DNA from: Locusta migratoria
Lineage: Eukaryota; Arthropoda; Insecta; Orthoptera; Acrididae
NCBI GenBank assembly: GCA_026315105.1
Contig: CM048744.1
Span: 351,231,168 to 351,295,167 of the forward strand
Direction: 5' to 3'
DNA length: 64,000 nt
A model generated the notes under the pieces. That model made no database searches. It had not been told where the DNA came from and saw only the letters and a list, made by a program, of their open reading frames with translations. Positions 10,515 through 21,903 of this stretch are shown in pieces; the stretch's first letter is position 1; each line of letters begins with the position of its first letter. The translations under genes and the position numbers were made by a program.

Positions 10515-11895
10515 CTCTACTGGCCATTAAAATTGCTACACCACGAAGAAATTCAGATGATAAACGGGTATTCATTGGACAAATATATTATACTAGAACT
10601 GACATGTGATTACATTTTCACGCAATTTGGGTGCACAGATCCTGAGAAATCAGTTACCAGAACAACCACCTCTGGCCATAATAACGGCCTGCGCATTGAG
10701 TCAAACAAAGCTTGGACGGCGTGTACAGGTAGAGATGCCCATTCAGCTTCAACACGATACCACAGTTCATCAAGAGTAGTGACTGCCGTATTGTGACAAG
10801 CCAGTTGCTCGGCCACCATTGGCCAGACGTTTTCAATTGGTGAGAGATCTGGAGAATGTGCTGGCCAGGGCAGCAGTCGAACATTTTCCGTATCCAAAAG
10901 GCCCATAAAGGACCTCCAAGATGCGGTCATGCATTATCCTGCTGAAATGTACGGTTTTACAGAGAACGAATTAAGGGTAGAGCCACGGCTCGTAATACAT
11001 CTAAAATGTAACGGCCACTGTTCAAAGTGCTGTCAGTGCGAACAAGAGGTCACCGAGACGTGTAACCATTGGCACCCAGATTATCATGCCGGGTGATACG
11101 CCAGTATGGCGATGACGAATACACGCTTCCAATGTGCGTTCACCGCGATGTCGCCAAACACGGTTGCGACCATCATGATGTTGTACACAGAACCTGGATT
11201 CATCCTAAAAAATTATGTTTTGCCATTCGTGCATCCAGGTTCGTTGTTGCGTACACCACCACAGGCGCTCCTGTCTGTGATGCAGCGTCAAGGGTAACCG
11301 CAGCCAAGGTCTCCGAGCTGATAGTCCATGCTGCTGCAAACGTTGTCGAACTGTACGTGCAGATGGTTCTTATCTTGCAAACGTCCCCATCCGTTGACGT
11401 GGCTGCAGGATCCGTTAACAGCCATGCGGATAAGATGCCAGTCATCTCGACTGCTAGTGATACGAGGCCGTTGGGATCCTTCAAAGCGTTCCGTATGCCC
11501 TCCTGAACCAACCGATTCCATGTTCTGCTCACAGTCATTGGATCGTGACCAACGGGAGCAACAATGTCGCAATACGATAAACCGGAATCGCGATAGGCTA
11601 CAATCCGACCTTTATCAAAGTCGGAAACGTGATAGTACGTATTTCTCCTCCTTACACGAAGCATCACAACAACGTTCCAGCAGGCAACGCCGGACAACTG
11701 CTGTTTGTGTATGAGAAATCGGTTGGGAACTTTCCTCATGTCAGCACGTTGTATGTGTCGCCACCAGTGCCAACCTTGTGTGAATTATCTTAAAAGCTAA
11801 TCATTTGCATATCACAGCATCTTCTTCCTGTCGGTTAGATTTCTCGTCTGCAGCACGTTATCTTCGTGGTGAAGAAATTTTAATGGCCAGGAGTG
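10515..11895 (-). mobile_element. Tc1-like DNA transposon, complete ends, inactive
   Basis: The terminal inverted repeats are at 10515-10550 and about 11863-11895. The left end reads CTACTGGCCATTAAAATTGC and continues TACACCACGAAGAA; the right end is its diverged inverse. The dinucleotide TA flanks both ends (10513-10514 and 11896-11897), the target site used by Tc1/mariner elements. Total length is 1381 bp, which is the usual size for an element encoding a single transposase of about 340 residues. The transposase lies on the minus strand between the ends. Confidence 0.8.
10610..11739 (-). pseudogene. Tc1-like transposase, frameshifted
   Basis: The enzyme would cut and paste the surrounding element. 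The N-terminal frame (11739 downwards) has a helix-turn-helix region, including SDFDKGRIVAYRDSGLSYCD and MTVSRTWNRLVQEG. The middle, in other frames, gives DESRF near 11200 (first catalytic Asp), then RVWRHRGERTLEAC, then QQDNA near 10935 (second Asp). The C-terminal frame (10930-10610) has PWPAHSPDLSPIENVW, which supplies the last acidic catalytic residue. All three acidic positions are therefore still recognisable in order, but stops and at least two frameshifts separate them. The reading frames on the plus strand over the same region are shadows. Confidence 0.8.
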
Positions 11896-13351
11896 TATGT
11901 TCGAAATTACTGTCGTCGGCAGAATGAACTAAAATGGTTCGATGTCTTTCTTAGGGTTCTGCGGAATGGACACACAACATTACGGTAACCGAGATAGTGA
12001 TAATAATTGAAAATTGATGGCGAGGGCGTTGATGTTGACATGCGTTTACTCTTACAAACGAATTACACGAGCAGTTGGGTTCAGACAGTGTCGTGAGCAA
12101 GTAGTGCAATTCACCAACAACGTAACTTGCTCGAAGCGGGGTTGGAACACTTGCGCGGAACCTGGGACCCTTGGGGCGGCTAATGGCTTTTCCTGGGTAC
12201 AGGCACACCAAGAAGTCTAGCACTGCTGTTGTCAAGTTTCCACACTGTCAACGTAACACGAAACTCAGCGAAATTGCACAACTCTTTCAAAGCTGAAGAG
12301 CAATATAGTAACTTGTTCTAACTACATATGAATTCGTTGAGTGTTCCTCCTGAAAACAAAAAGGTATTTCAACAGTGATAATGTTTGGAGAGTTATTAAG
12401 ACATTCTTTGCTACTGCAAGACGATGACTTTCCACAGTCATACCTCCTAAAAGCATATTATTCAGAACACTAAGCATATCAAGACACCTGCGCAAGCAAT
12501 AAACGTATTAGGCATCCTGCACAGATACGCTGATGTAATTGACCGCTATGTAGTTAACCCCACTATCACGCAACTTCCATCTCTTTAAAAATAGCTACTA
12601 TGCTTTTTAATAGGAGACACAACCTTAAACCTTCAATTAAAAAACGTTAATAATAAGTCTATGAGTATTTTACATACTTGAAGCGTTTATTCGTAGACCC
12701 CAAAACGATTTGGCTGTATTCGAATTAGAGATACATCCAAGAATACAGAATGTGTAAGGGAATGTCACACACCAAGAAATGCTAAAGATAAATTCTATTT
12801 TCCATCACAGTCATATAGAACCATTTTTACTCCGAACTTGGCATAAACCAACAGGGAGAAACAAGTTGCAAGACTTCCAGGAAAAATGAAGCGAAATTGG
12901 CAGCCAATAGTTAGTTATAAATTACATTGCCTCTTAACTGTATATAACTAAATATAAATTACGGAATATGCGCAACTCCTGTTCAGTACAGTCAAAAAGG
13001 TCTAAGGTAATAGGCAGTGGTTTACAATCAGATATCCGTATCACTCTCCTCCTCAAGAAGTCTGTGTGAAGATTTATATTCAGAACATCAAGAAAAAGAT
13101 GTTGAAACTACAAGAAGCAGCTCATTTACTCAGGAAGGGAATACGTTATGGTGCCTGTAAATTTGAATGGCTGTATCTCTTGTAGTAACATTCATTTTTT
13201 GATTAAATGTTAAAATCCAATATACCAGAATTTTGTTTTTCTAAACTCAGTGCCAACTTTTTTTGTCGAAATTTTTGCAGGAAGTAGTCTTGACGTGATT
13301 TCATACTTCTATGCATTAATAATATCAAACATGTAATTTGTGTCACAAATT
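11896..13351. other. Unassigned sequence
   Basis: No gene or repeat recognised. The frames at 11951-12235 and 12014-12220 overlap on opposite strands and have no motifs. Confidence 0.35.
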
Positions 13352-13500
13352 GCGCGGCCGGTCCGGTCGGATGTTCGAGTCCTTCCTCGGACATGGGTAT
13401 GTTTGTTTGTACTTTGCCTACGTTATTTTAAGTAAGATTAAGTAGTGTAAGTCTAGCTACCGATGACCTAAGTAGTTTGGCCGCATAAGACTACACATAT
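13352..13500 (+). mobile_element. Family L SINE, 5'-truncated and diverged
   Basis: It begins in the tRNA-like head near the B-box (GGATGTTCGAGTCCTTCCTC). It continues through CATGGGTATGT, AAGTAGTGTAAGTCTAG, CCGATGACC and TAAGACTACACA, a diverged version of the family body. No target duplication was identified. Confidence 0.65.
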
Positions 13501-14899
13501 ACACGTAATTTATTTATTTCATCACCACATTTAAGTACTAATAATTAAAGAAACTTAAATGCAGAAATTTGAATAAACACTGAAAACAAATGATTGGTAT
13601 TTCTCATAAAATGAATGCACAGAACGGTTGAATTATGTCTTGTGAATGTATCTACAAAATCTGCCATATGAAAATTGTAGTGTGAGTCCCAAATTTTATG
13701 TAATAACATTAAAAACATATTAAAAATTGAGAACTCGAAAACCAGTGAAGTTATGGACTTGAAGCGTTTTGTGTTGCTAAATCTTTACATAGTAGACACG
13801 ATTTTAAAATTTGGTTGCTATCGCCAAAGTAGACGAAACGTTAAATTTTTTGGTGTAATCTTCGCCGTATAGACTGTATGTTGTAGACTACGTCGAACCT
13901 AATTAGAATCATACCTCTGGGGAGAGAACATTGTTTGCACTTCTCCTGCGTTTTCAGTCGCCGTGCGTGCTACGTAACGACATCGTACCGTTCCACTTTA
14001 CCGAGAGCTATATATGTATTGGTGTGATGTTTGTTCTTTCGAAATAAGACATCACACCAAAATATGTATCATTTAGACGCAAAGATTCTGGGTTCTGTTT
14101 TCATCGCTAACGCGACTAACAACATTAGATCTCGTGTGTAAACAGTTAAAGGTTATGAGTGCCACTGGAAAAATGCATAAGTAACACCTGTTGTTTGAGA
14201 CTTGAAGATGACCTGACATTAGCCGAAATCGATATCTCATAATAAACATAAGGTGTAGCTGTCTATATTTCATAATGCTATTCCTAACATATTTAAAAGC
14301 TGCTCAAAACCACCTACAAAAAACCTTTATAATGAGATTGTATATAATTCCACGATCAAATTGTGTGCTAGTTATTTGTAGTAATACACCCAAAGATCTG
14401 CCCTTGCTTTTAGTGCCTTGATCAGCTGTTTATTTTTAGAGGTATTACTAGGGACAGGAAAAATTCGCATTTGCGATAAATGCGAATATAGATGCGAATT
14501 CTCACTCAAAATGCAGTTATCCGAAGTTGTAGTTAGCAACGGCTGCGCTCAATTCCGATTTCATCACATTCCTCTTCACATGGTGCTGTGTTGTAAATCG
14601 AGTGATATTTGTATGACGTGTTATCTCCTTGCTGAATGAGGCTGTGATATCTCCGGGCCGTTACTACAGCTCCACCTCGCTCGGTGGGCCTTTCCCTGAA
14701 TACGGCACAGGTAGCGGCTGGAGGGCGTGGAGTAGGGGTGGTGTATCCCTACTTCTGGAACACCCTGTTCACTACCTGCAGCGTCCAGGTCTCCGCGCAA
14801 GTGTCTACAAATTCCCTTTCCGCGCAAGTGTCACTCCCCGCAAGTGTCACAAACTCGCTCGAAACTATAGCATGGAGAGCCATATGAAGGCTGGAAGCG
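13501..14899. other. Unassigned sequence with a weak hammerhead-like site
   Basis: No gene recognised. At 14202-14232 TTGAAGATGACC ... AGCCGAAATCG resembles the ends of elements discussed at 17089 and 18605, but with a changed first core base and a poorly paired middle. Frames at 14629-15108 overlap the Tc1 fragment out of frame and are not supported. Confidence 0.3.
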
Positions 14900-15357
14900 G
14901 GTTAGACGCAAAGGGAGATGGCTGCAGCTATTGGAGTGTCAGAATTCTGTGTTCAGCTGGACAATCGTCGTTTCCTCATCTGGAGAGAACGTGGTACTCG
15001 GTACAATTCTGCTTATGTGCAAATGAACATCAGCATATCATGGTGGTGGACAATAGTGTGGGCAGGAGTCAGTATTGGCAGATTTACGGACCTCTATTTC
15101 GTTCATAATGGCGCTTTGACTGTTCAGTGGTACAGAGACGAGATCCTTCGACCTTTTGTTGTGCCCTACGCTGGCGCCATAAGAGATGGGTTCCTTCTGG
15201 TGGACTCTAGTCCTCACAGAGCTGCACTGGTGGACAACATTCTTGCAGGTGAACTTAAACCCGATTGATCATGTCTGCGATACATTTGGCAGACTCCTAG
15301 ACCAACTCTTCCCGCAACGGTTACATATTTGTTTGCAAATCTTTCGGACCAAACTGC
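14900..15357 (+). pseudogene. Tc1-like transposase fragment
   Basis: The frame 14918-15268 contains IWRERGTRYNSAYVQ, DEILRPFVVPYAGAI and GFLLVDSSPHRA, which correspond to the middle of Tc1-family transposases, between the first and second catalytic aspartates and past the second. A frame change leads to IDHVCDTFGRLL (about 15265-15300), matching the IEHVWDMLGRR block. The first catalytic motif is replaced (SEFC) and no ends were identified, so it is a decayed fragment. A family L SINE abuts it at 15360. Confidence 0.7.
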
Positions 15358-15460
15358 TATGGTCATCAGTCCCTATACTTACAAACTACTTAAACTAATT
15401 TAAACTAACCTAAGGACAATAAACATACCCATGCCCTAGGGTGGATTCGACCTTCCGACG
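15358..15460 (-). mobile_element. Family L SINE fragment
   Basis: Reading the minus strand gives a damaged B-box region (GAATCCACCC), CATGGGTATGTTTATTGTCC, TTAGGTTAG, AAGTAGTTTGTAAG and GGGACTGATGACC. It is truncated within the tRNA-like head. It sits directly after the Tc1 fragment, so it may have truncated or joined that element. Confidence 0.65.
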
Positions 15461-16264
15461 AACGGATACAGAACTGGATATTGCACTCATATAAGAATGG
15501 TGAAATACCCTCAAGAGATGATTGATAACCTCATACTGTCCATGCCACGCAGGTGTGTAACTATACTGGCCGTCCGAGGTGAACACACACCATATTGGAC
15601 GGTAGCGAGAATGACTTTGTCACTATTATGGTAGCCCCGTGGTGCCTCTAAGTAACAGCCATGTACATCTCAAGTAAAGACTTGAGACAGCAAAATATCG
15701 TATTGTATCACGCACAAATTACAATTGTAACCAATACCCGAGTAAAATACATTACCAAGCGTATATTGTGAATGATATATCATCTGATCCCCTAATTCTT
15801 TTGAGGAGTGTATTTTGTGCTCCTCTATATGACAAAGTACATTTCAAATTGCATAGATTTCATTGTCTTCTTGTATAATTAATATAAAAAAGCAGTACTT
15901 CCAATTTTTTAATAGTATAGAGGTTGTGTAACAGTTGTAATATAAGATGTAATTTCTGATTTTTTTTTAAATGTTTATTTATTTATTTATCTTTTTGTTA
16001 CTGGGGATACTATTTGAGATCCAGTAGCTAATAGCCAGTGTCGCGTCGTGGCTTTTTCTTTGTCAGCTTCTGGTGTTAGAATACTGTCTGACGTCAGATA
16101 CAGTCACTAAATGATTTTTCTTAATTGTTGAATAAAACAACGCAGTCATCTTGACTGAGGGGAAATGGCGGTAATCATGTGATATGAGAATGATACACTT
16201 CCCCAATTGTGTCCAGAGTAAAAGTAGTTACCGTCTCAACCGACCATGATAGGCCCGAAACAGC
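15461..16264. other. Unassigned AT-rich sequence
   Basis: No gene recognised. It includes a T-run and a TTTATTTATTTATC tract near 15961-15990. Confidence 0.35.
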
Positions 16265-16386
16265 ATCTGGAGCATGGGTGTCTATTTGTTGTCCTTAGGT
16301 TAGTTTAACTTAGTTTAAGTAGTTTGTAAGCCTAGGGAGTAATAACCAAGGTAGTTAAATCCCAAAGATTTACAAACATTTAAACA
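16265..16386 (+). mobile_element. Family L SINE, 5'-truncated
   Basis: It starts near CATGGGTGTCTATTTGTTGT and continues CCTTAGGTTAGTTTAACTTA, AAGTAGTTTGTAAG and TTTACAAACATTTAAACAT. Only the part downstream of the tRNA-like head is present, the usual result of incomplete reverse transcription. Confidence 0.7.
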
Positions 16387-16423
16387 TACGATGTTTCTTC
16401 ATTAAATTCCGAAACTTTGTCCA

Positions 16424-17490
16424 CAACTTTTTTTACGCTTTCCTTTTACTTATTGTGCATTGTGTCTCCTCCAACATTGATTCACAGCTCCCATCACAGT
16501 CTCCACTTCCGGAAGAGTTCTAGGTACGCGTCATTCTGGATCGCGTAAAATGCCCTTTGCGAAATTTTCCTTATATCGTCTATCGTATCAAACGTTTTTC
16601 GTGTTAACGGGTTTTTCACTTTGGAAAAAAAAGTTCACTGGGGCCAGGTTTTGAGAGGACAGAAGATGAGGCAGCGCAGTGATTTCGTTTTTGTGCATTA
16701 GTCACGCACCAACAGGTGTCAATGTACGGATGCATTATCACGGTGCAAGAGCCGTGAACTGACTCGCCACATTTCAGGCGGTTTCCTTTTCATATTTTCT
16801 CGCAGACATCACATGTCTCGATAATACCGTCGATTAACAGTTGTCTCTATGACACGAATTCATAATAAACTAATCCTTCATAGTCAGTGAAAACTATAAG
16901 CATGGAATAATTAAAATAAGACAGTCTAGATCGCAATTTGTTGCGTTTATTACTGGCAACCGGTTTCGGTTCTATAGAAGCATCTTCAGGCGTTTGGCAC
17001 CTTGTTGGTGCGGTGGCCGGAGCAGGCGCAACTGCAAGCGTCAACTCCTCCGGCCACCGCCACCGTCCACCAACAAGGGGCCAAACGCCTGAAGATGCTT
17101 CTATAGAACCGAAACCGGTTGACAGTAATAAACGCAACAAATTGCGATCTAGACTGTCTTATTTTAATTATTAAAATTTTTAAGATCGCTGTACCAAAAA
17201 ATTTTTTTCAAAAATTACTGTAAGCATGGAGTTGAAATTTGATTTGACCTGATGAGTGTTTTCGACCCATTGTGAAGACTGAACCATGGTCTCTACTTCA
17301 TAACCCTTCACATATTGCGAGGCGATGGTGTTTCTGGTCTTGAATTATGTGCCGCGGGACGAACGTGGTGGCAACACGATACATACCAAGAGCCTGGGTC
17401 AGGATTTTATGACGTGATCCAATTGAAATATTACAGTCTTCCGCAATCTCTGGGACAGTTTGTCTCCGAGCGGCACGCACAATTTAGGTT
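16424..17490 (-). pseudogene. mariner transposase remnant, split by an insertion
   Basis: On the minus strand the N-terminal part (17480-17298) reads RRQTVPEIAEDCNISIGS and FVPRHIIQDQKHHRLAICEG, the second helix-turn-helix and linker of mariner transposases. Then comes SQWVENTHQVKSN at about 17270-17232. After an insertion it continues SMLIVFTDYEGLVYYEFVS (near 16905-16850), a degraded DNASVH block (second catalytic Asp, about 16732), and TRKTFDTIDDIRKISQRAF with ELFRKWR (near 16600-16520). This is the order expected across a roughly 345-residue transposase. Frames are broken repeatedly. The element ends were not identified. Confidence 0.75.
16893..17230. mobile_element. Foldback element with 14-bp target duplication inside mariner
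   Basis: Two long inverted arms, about 16906-17024 and 17050-17172, pair almost perfectly around a spacer of roughly 28 bp (one arm has 9 extra bp). The direct repeat ACTATAAGCATGGA (16893-16906) and ACTGTAAGCATGGA (17217-17230) flanks the unit, with one mismatch, and the mariner coding sense continues on either side. A 14-bp duplication is typical of target-primed reverse transcription, not of TA-specific transposition. An A/T-rich tail (17173-17216) precedes the right duplication. Each arm contains a hammerhead-like core. Confidence 0.75.
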
Positions 17491-17566
17491 ACGTCCCTGA
17501 CACGAGCGTCGTTGGTAGATGTCGAAAGACGTCCTGAAAGACTTGAAATTGTATGTGTATTTTCCG

Positions 17567-17757
17567 CGGTGGAGTAGCCGAGCGGTCTAAAGCGTCTCGC
17601 TACGGCCCGCGAGGTTGCTCGCCATGGAGGTTCGAGTCCTCCCCGGGGGAAGGGTATGTGTGTTGTCCTTAGGTTAGTACCTAGGTTTAAGTAGTTTGTA
17701 AGCTACGGACTGATGACCACGCAGTTTGGTCCGATAGATTTACAAACATTTGAACAT
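17567..17757 (+). mobile_element. tRNA-derived SINE, variant head
   Basis: The head CGCGGTGGAGTAGCCGAGCG carries an A-box of class II tRNA type, and the B-box is GAGGTTCGAGTCCTCCCC. The body then matches family L: GTCCTTAGGTTAG, AAGTAGTTTGTAAG, CTGATGACC and TTTACAAACATTTGAACA. The head differs from the common GGCCGCGGTGG head and contains an extra segment, so it is a distinct subfamily sharing the same tail. Confidence 0.75.
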
Positions 17758-19788
17758 TTTGTATGTGTATTTTTCTTGAAATCTTCATATATTTTGATAA
17801 ATAGTTTTATTTTGGAACTAAGGTAATATTTTCAAGATATCAAACTTTTCTCTTTGTTTGGAAAATTGAATATCATTTGCTTTGACCATGTTGCGTTTAC
17901 AGTTTGTACTTTGAGCTTCATGAAGTAATGCTTGTTTTTGCGAAAATGTGGTTTTAAATGATACAACACATTAAATAACGCATCAAAACACACTATTTTG
18001 AGTATGGTTTATTGAGCTAATCTGTTGTAAAATGTAACATCATTGGATACATATGTTGCCATCACAGCAACATCAAAGATTAAACGTGTTAAAAATGAAG
18101 CTTATTAATTAGTCAGTGATGGTAATTATTACTTCGTTCTTCTATTTCCTTATTCGCCCTTAAAAAGGTATCAGTAACATCGTTTTTGTAGTCCTAGTAA
18201 CAAAACATTCATTTAAGCCTAGAAGAAATTCTCTTTTAAACGTGGAAACGTGATAAATTGCACCATGTTAACTGATTCTTCTGTCGCTTCTTGGTAGAAC
18301 AAATTCATTATGAAAATTAAAACATACAACTTTATTTTTGTTATAAATGTTTGTTTATTTTGTGACTCTTGTTTAATTTTATTTTTATTCACTGTAGTCA
18401 TGTTGTAAGAATTTATGTTTGCACTGTTTCTCTATATATTGTATTTATGCTTCCTTTTTCCAGTACTATTAATTTACATATTTCATTCAAATATTTATTT
18501 ACACTGTAACTGCTCCATCAAAGAAGTTAATTTACTTTTCTGTATGTAATATCTCTTCTGGTTTACTGACAACACAAGTTCTTTGACTGAACTTCAGTAA
18601 ATGTCTGATGATGGCCTAATAAGCCGAAAATCGATTCACAAACAAACCCGTAGAACAAACACAAAATTGTGTATTTTAATTTTCAAAAGTTGCATCCTTT
18701 ACATATTTTGGAAGACTCTGAGACAAGAAAATATTAGAAGTTACTTACTTTATATACTTTGGCAGATATTAAAGGCATGATAATAAAATTGACATAACCA
18801 TTGCGTGTGTGAGCTTACATATTTTTGATAAGGAAATCAGCAGTTTTGTACTATCAGTAACATAGCCTCATTTAACGCTAGAAGCAACATAAAATATTAC
18901 AATTCAGACTTGTTAATTAGTTTGGTATGAGTAGTGTGTGTGCTTACGTTTTGTTGAGAAATAATTCAGATGGTTAGCAGTGGAAATATGTGGGTTTCAT
19001 TGTGTCATACACAAAACATTGTGCACTATGCTTCCTGACAAATGCAGTCTGTGTTACATCTACTGTAGTCTCATACATTTTGTTGAATGAAACAGGCACA
19101 CTAAATGTCAAAATATTTAATTCTGGGATTCCACTGTGCTTTGCATCAAGTTTAAGCAATCATCGAACAACGTTCATTTACAAGAGGGAGGTACAGAGAA
19201 CAAAGATGAGGGCTGGCTGTTCATTTTAATGGGCAGTAAAATTCTGGAATGTGATTGGCAGTTTCATTTTAATGGCTGGTAAAGATGTTTGCATGTGACC
19301 TTGAGTGGCCATGTGTTGGCGACGGCATAAAACTAGGCCATAGCTATATGGCATGCCATTCGTTAGCAGCATAAAATGGCAGTTAATTTTATCTCGCAGT
19401 TTGTAGTTTTGTGGAATAATAGCTGAAGTAAAACTCATCTTCTGCAACTGCGCAATTTTCATTGATTAATAACATGCAGAAAGCAAATGTTTGATTTTAA
19501 CTATTTATATTATCTTTCATCCTTGTTTTCTAAAATAAGTGGTATAAAGTTTGCAATACTTGTTTATTATGTGTCAAAGAAGCAGTTAAGCAGTGGCTTT
19601 GTGATAATTTAATTGGAGATTGAGTTTACCTTGTGATCTATTTTGCCTGTTTGAACGTCAATAACTGATGGAATATTTGTTGGCTTATTGTCTGACCTGT
19701 TTCCCAAAAGAGGGTGTAACTTACTGAAGTAAGAGAGCACGGCAGAGTAACGGAAGGAGAAAAGGGGAGGCGAGGAGGAGGGATATGT
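17758..19788. other. AT-rich unassigned sequence with a hammerhead-like core
   Basis: No gene recognised. At 18605-18638 the sequence CTGATGATGGCCTAATAAGC then CGAAAATCG has the CTGANGA and GAAA blocks of a hammerhead core with a short GGC/GCC stem between. A small local repeat of CATTTTAATGG occurs at about 19223 and 19265. Confidence 0.35.
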
Positions 19789-20855
19789 TCTACATCTACA
19801 TCTACATACATACTCCGCAATCCACCGTAAGGTGCATGGCGTAAGGTACACTGTACCACTACTAGGCATTTCCTTCCCTATTCTACTCCAAAATAGAACG
19901 AGGGAAAAAAAAGAATGCCTATATGCCTCTGTATAAGCCCTAATTTCTCTTATCTTTTCTTTGTGATCTTTACGCGAAATGTAAGTAGCAGGAAGATTGT
20001 TGTACAGTCATCTTCAAATTCTGACCCTCTAAATTTTCTCAACAGAATTTCTCGAAAAGAAAGTCGCCTTTCCTCCAGCGATTCCCATTTGAGTTCCGGT
20101 AGCATTTCTGTGACACTCGCGCATTGGTCGAACCTACCAGTAACGAACCTAGCTGCTCGCCTCTGAACTGCTTCTATATCTCCCTTTAAACTGATTTGCT
20201 GCGGGTCCCAAACACTTGAGCAATACTCAAGACGTGGTCATAGAAGTGTTTTATACGCGGTCTCCTTTACAGATGAAGTCCATCTTCCCAAAATTCTCCC
20301 AATAAACCGAAGTCGGCTGTCTGCCTTACTCACAACTGTCCTTACATGCTTGTTTCATTTGATATCGCCCTGCAATGTTACGCCTAGATACTTGAGCGAC
20401 GCGACTGCATCAAGAAGCTCACTACTAATGCTGTATTCGAACATTATGGGATTGTTTTTCCTACTCATGCGGATCACCTTACATTTTTCTACATTGAGAG
20501 CTAGCTGCCATTCTTCGCACCAACTAGAAATTTTGTCTATCCTGTCTCAATTAAAAATTCACCACAGCATCATCAGCAAACAGCAGCTAATTACAAGTTA
20601 CTCTGTCCCTCAGATTATTTACGTAGATAGAAAATAAATGCGGTCCTATCACACTCCCCTGGGACATGCCAGACGATACACTCGTCTCTGGTGAACACGT
20701 GCCGTCGAGAACAACGTAGGCTACTGCGTAATATTATATAGGAAGCTTTCTAGCCAGTCACAAACCTGTGAATTTCTTCCATATGCTCGTATCTTCGTTA
20801 GCAATGTGCAGTGTGGCACCGCGTCAAATGCTTTTTGAAATCATAGCTGATTTTA
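19789..20855 (-). pseudogene. Non-LTR retrotransposon (family J), 3' half
   Basis: The minus strand reads, with interruptions: a KAFDAVPH block near 20845 (first RT catalytic region); IDKISSWCEEWQLALNVEKC near 20540; LGVTLQGDI near 20380; EAVQRRAARFVTGRFDQCAS near 20165; and MLPELKWESLEERR near 20090. This order matches the C-terminal half of jockey/CR1-type LINE ORF2. The 3' end, at 19791-19808, is the repeat CTACATCTACATCTACAT (plus strand). There are several stop codons; the ADD box is lost. It is 5'-truncated, the usual fate of LINE copies. Confidence 0.75.
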
Positions 20856-21434
20856 GTCAAATAGAAGCTGATTCAGGAAGAATGTCAAGTAATCTGTGAG
20901 GTGATTCCAACATGTGGAAATAGAGCGAAAAACGTCTTAGGATCATGTATCCGATTTTCGATCGTTACGGGACAGGAGCTGCCTGAAGATATCACGCATC
21001 ATTAATTGATCGTGGATATAAGCGTGATTTTTACTTACTAAGACGCCGTGTAGGTGCTGTGTTGGACAGAGTAATTGTGGGACAGACGACTAATCCATTC
21101 CGAACAGAGTCTTCAGAAAGTCCCTCACCTATCTCAATGCAGGCTTGATAGCTGAGCTTTGTTGCACATCGAACATCATCTAGATGGGCTTTTTAAGGAG
21201 ACAACAGCGTCGGTGATGAGAACGACTACTTCTCTATGTGTGCCCATCTTAGTAGCGAACCCACACCCCTTTAACGAAAGTCAACTGCGGTTACGTCGGG
21301 TGCTCTGGCAAACCAGTTAATAGGTCCACCGTGACAAAGCCACCATTGACGACATGTATTGCTCAGATACTAAGATACTTTACGAAATCGCAATATGGAA
21401 ACATTTCGATCATTTTGGGGGGTTGAAATAAATT
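20856..21434. other. Unassigned sequence
   Basis: No confident call. It follows the 5' end of the family J fragment and could include more diverged LINE sequence, but no RT motif is visible. Confidence 0.3.
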
Positions 21435-21537
21435 CAAGAACACAGTTGAAAATTTGTGCTGAGCCAGGATTCAAACACGGGTTTCCCGCCTCGGGCCAGC
21501 GATAGCCTTAAGCAGACCACACCGTGGTTCAGGTAGA
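21435..21537 (-). mobile_element. tRNA-derived SINE head, third type
   Basis: The minus strand reads CACGGTGTGGTCTGCTTAAG, followed by CCGTGTTTGAATCCTGGCTC and AGCACAAATTTTCA. A tRNA-like A-box region, a B-box (GTTTGAATCC) and a post-head ACAAATTTTCA resemble the SINE-like copies at 2315-2905, which also continue ACACATTTTCAGC. It is fragmentary. Confidence 0.5.
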
Positions 21538-21903
21538 AAAAAAAATCGATTTTCGGTTTTCATCATATATCGATAGATTAAAAATTTAATCTGAAAAAGA
21601 TTTTGCTGAAATTTTTTTTCGAGTATTTAAAGAGCGTTTTCCTAGCACGTGTGTTTATGTGTCACGCCGACTTTTCAGTCACCCACTTTGCTGTATATAT
21701 CTTAGATCTTTATAGGCCTTACATTGCACGTTAGGGATTTTGGTTATCTTTGGAATGCAACGGTCGGTAGTTTTTTGTTTCTGCTGTTTGTAAACAACAC
21801 GCTTTCAAAAACGCGCTTAGTTTTGTTTAAGTGTGATTGCGAGTAGTTGTTATACTTACGCTGGCAGTGCTTGTTTACGTGTGTTTTGTTGTGTTTATTG
21901 AAG

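Noticed and set aside
11069..11506. 145-residue plus-strand frame
   Set aside because: It is antisense to the Tc1-like transposase, whose motifs are clear on the minus strand.
16847..17174. Two similar proteins encoded on opposite strands
   Set aside because: The matching frames on both strands are a direct result of the long inverted repeat.
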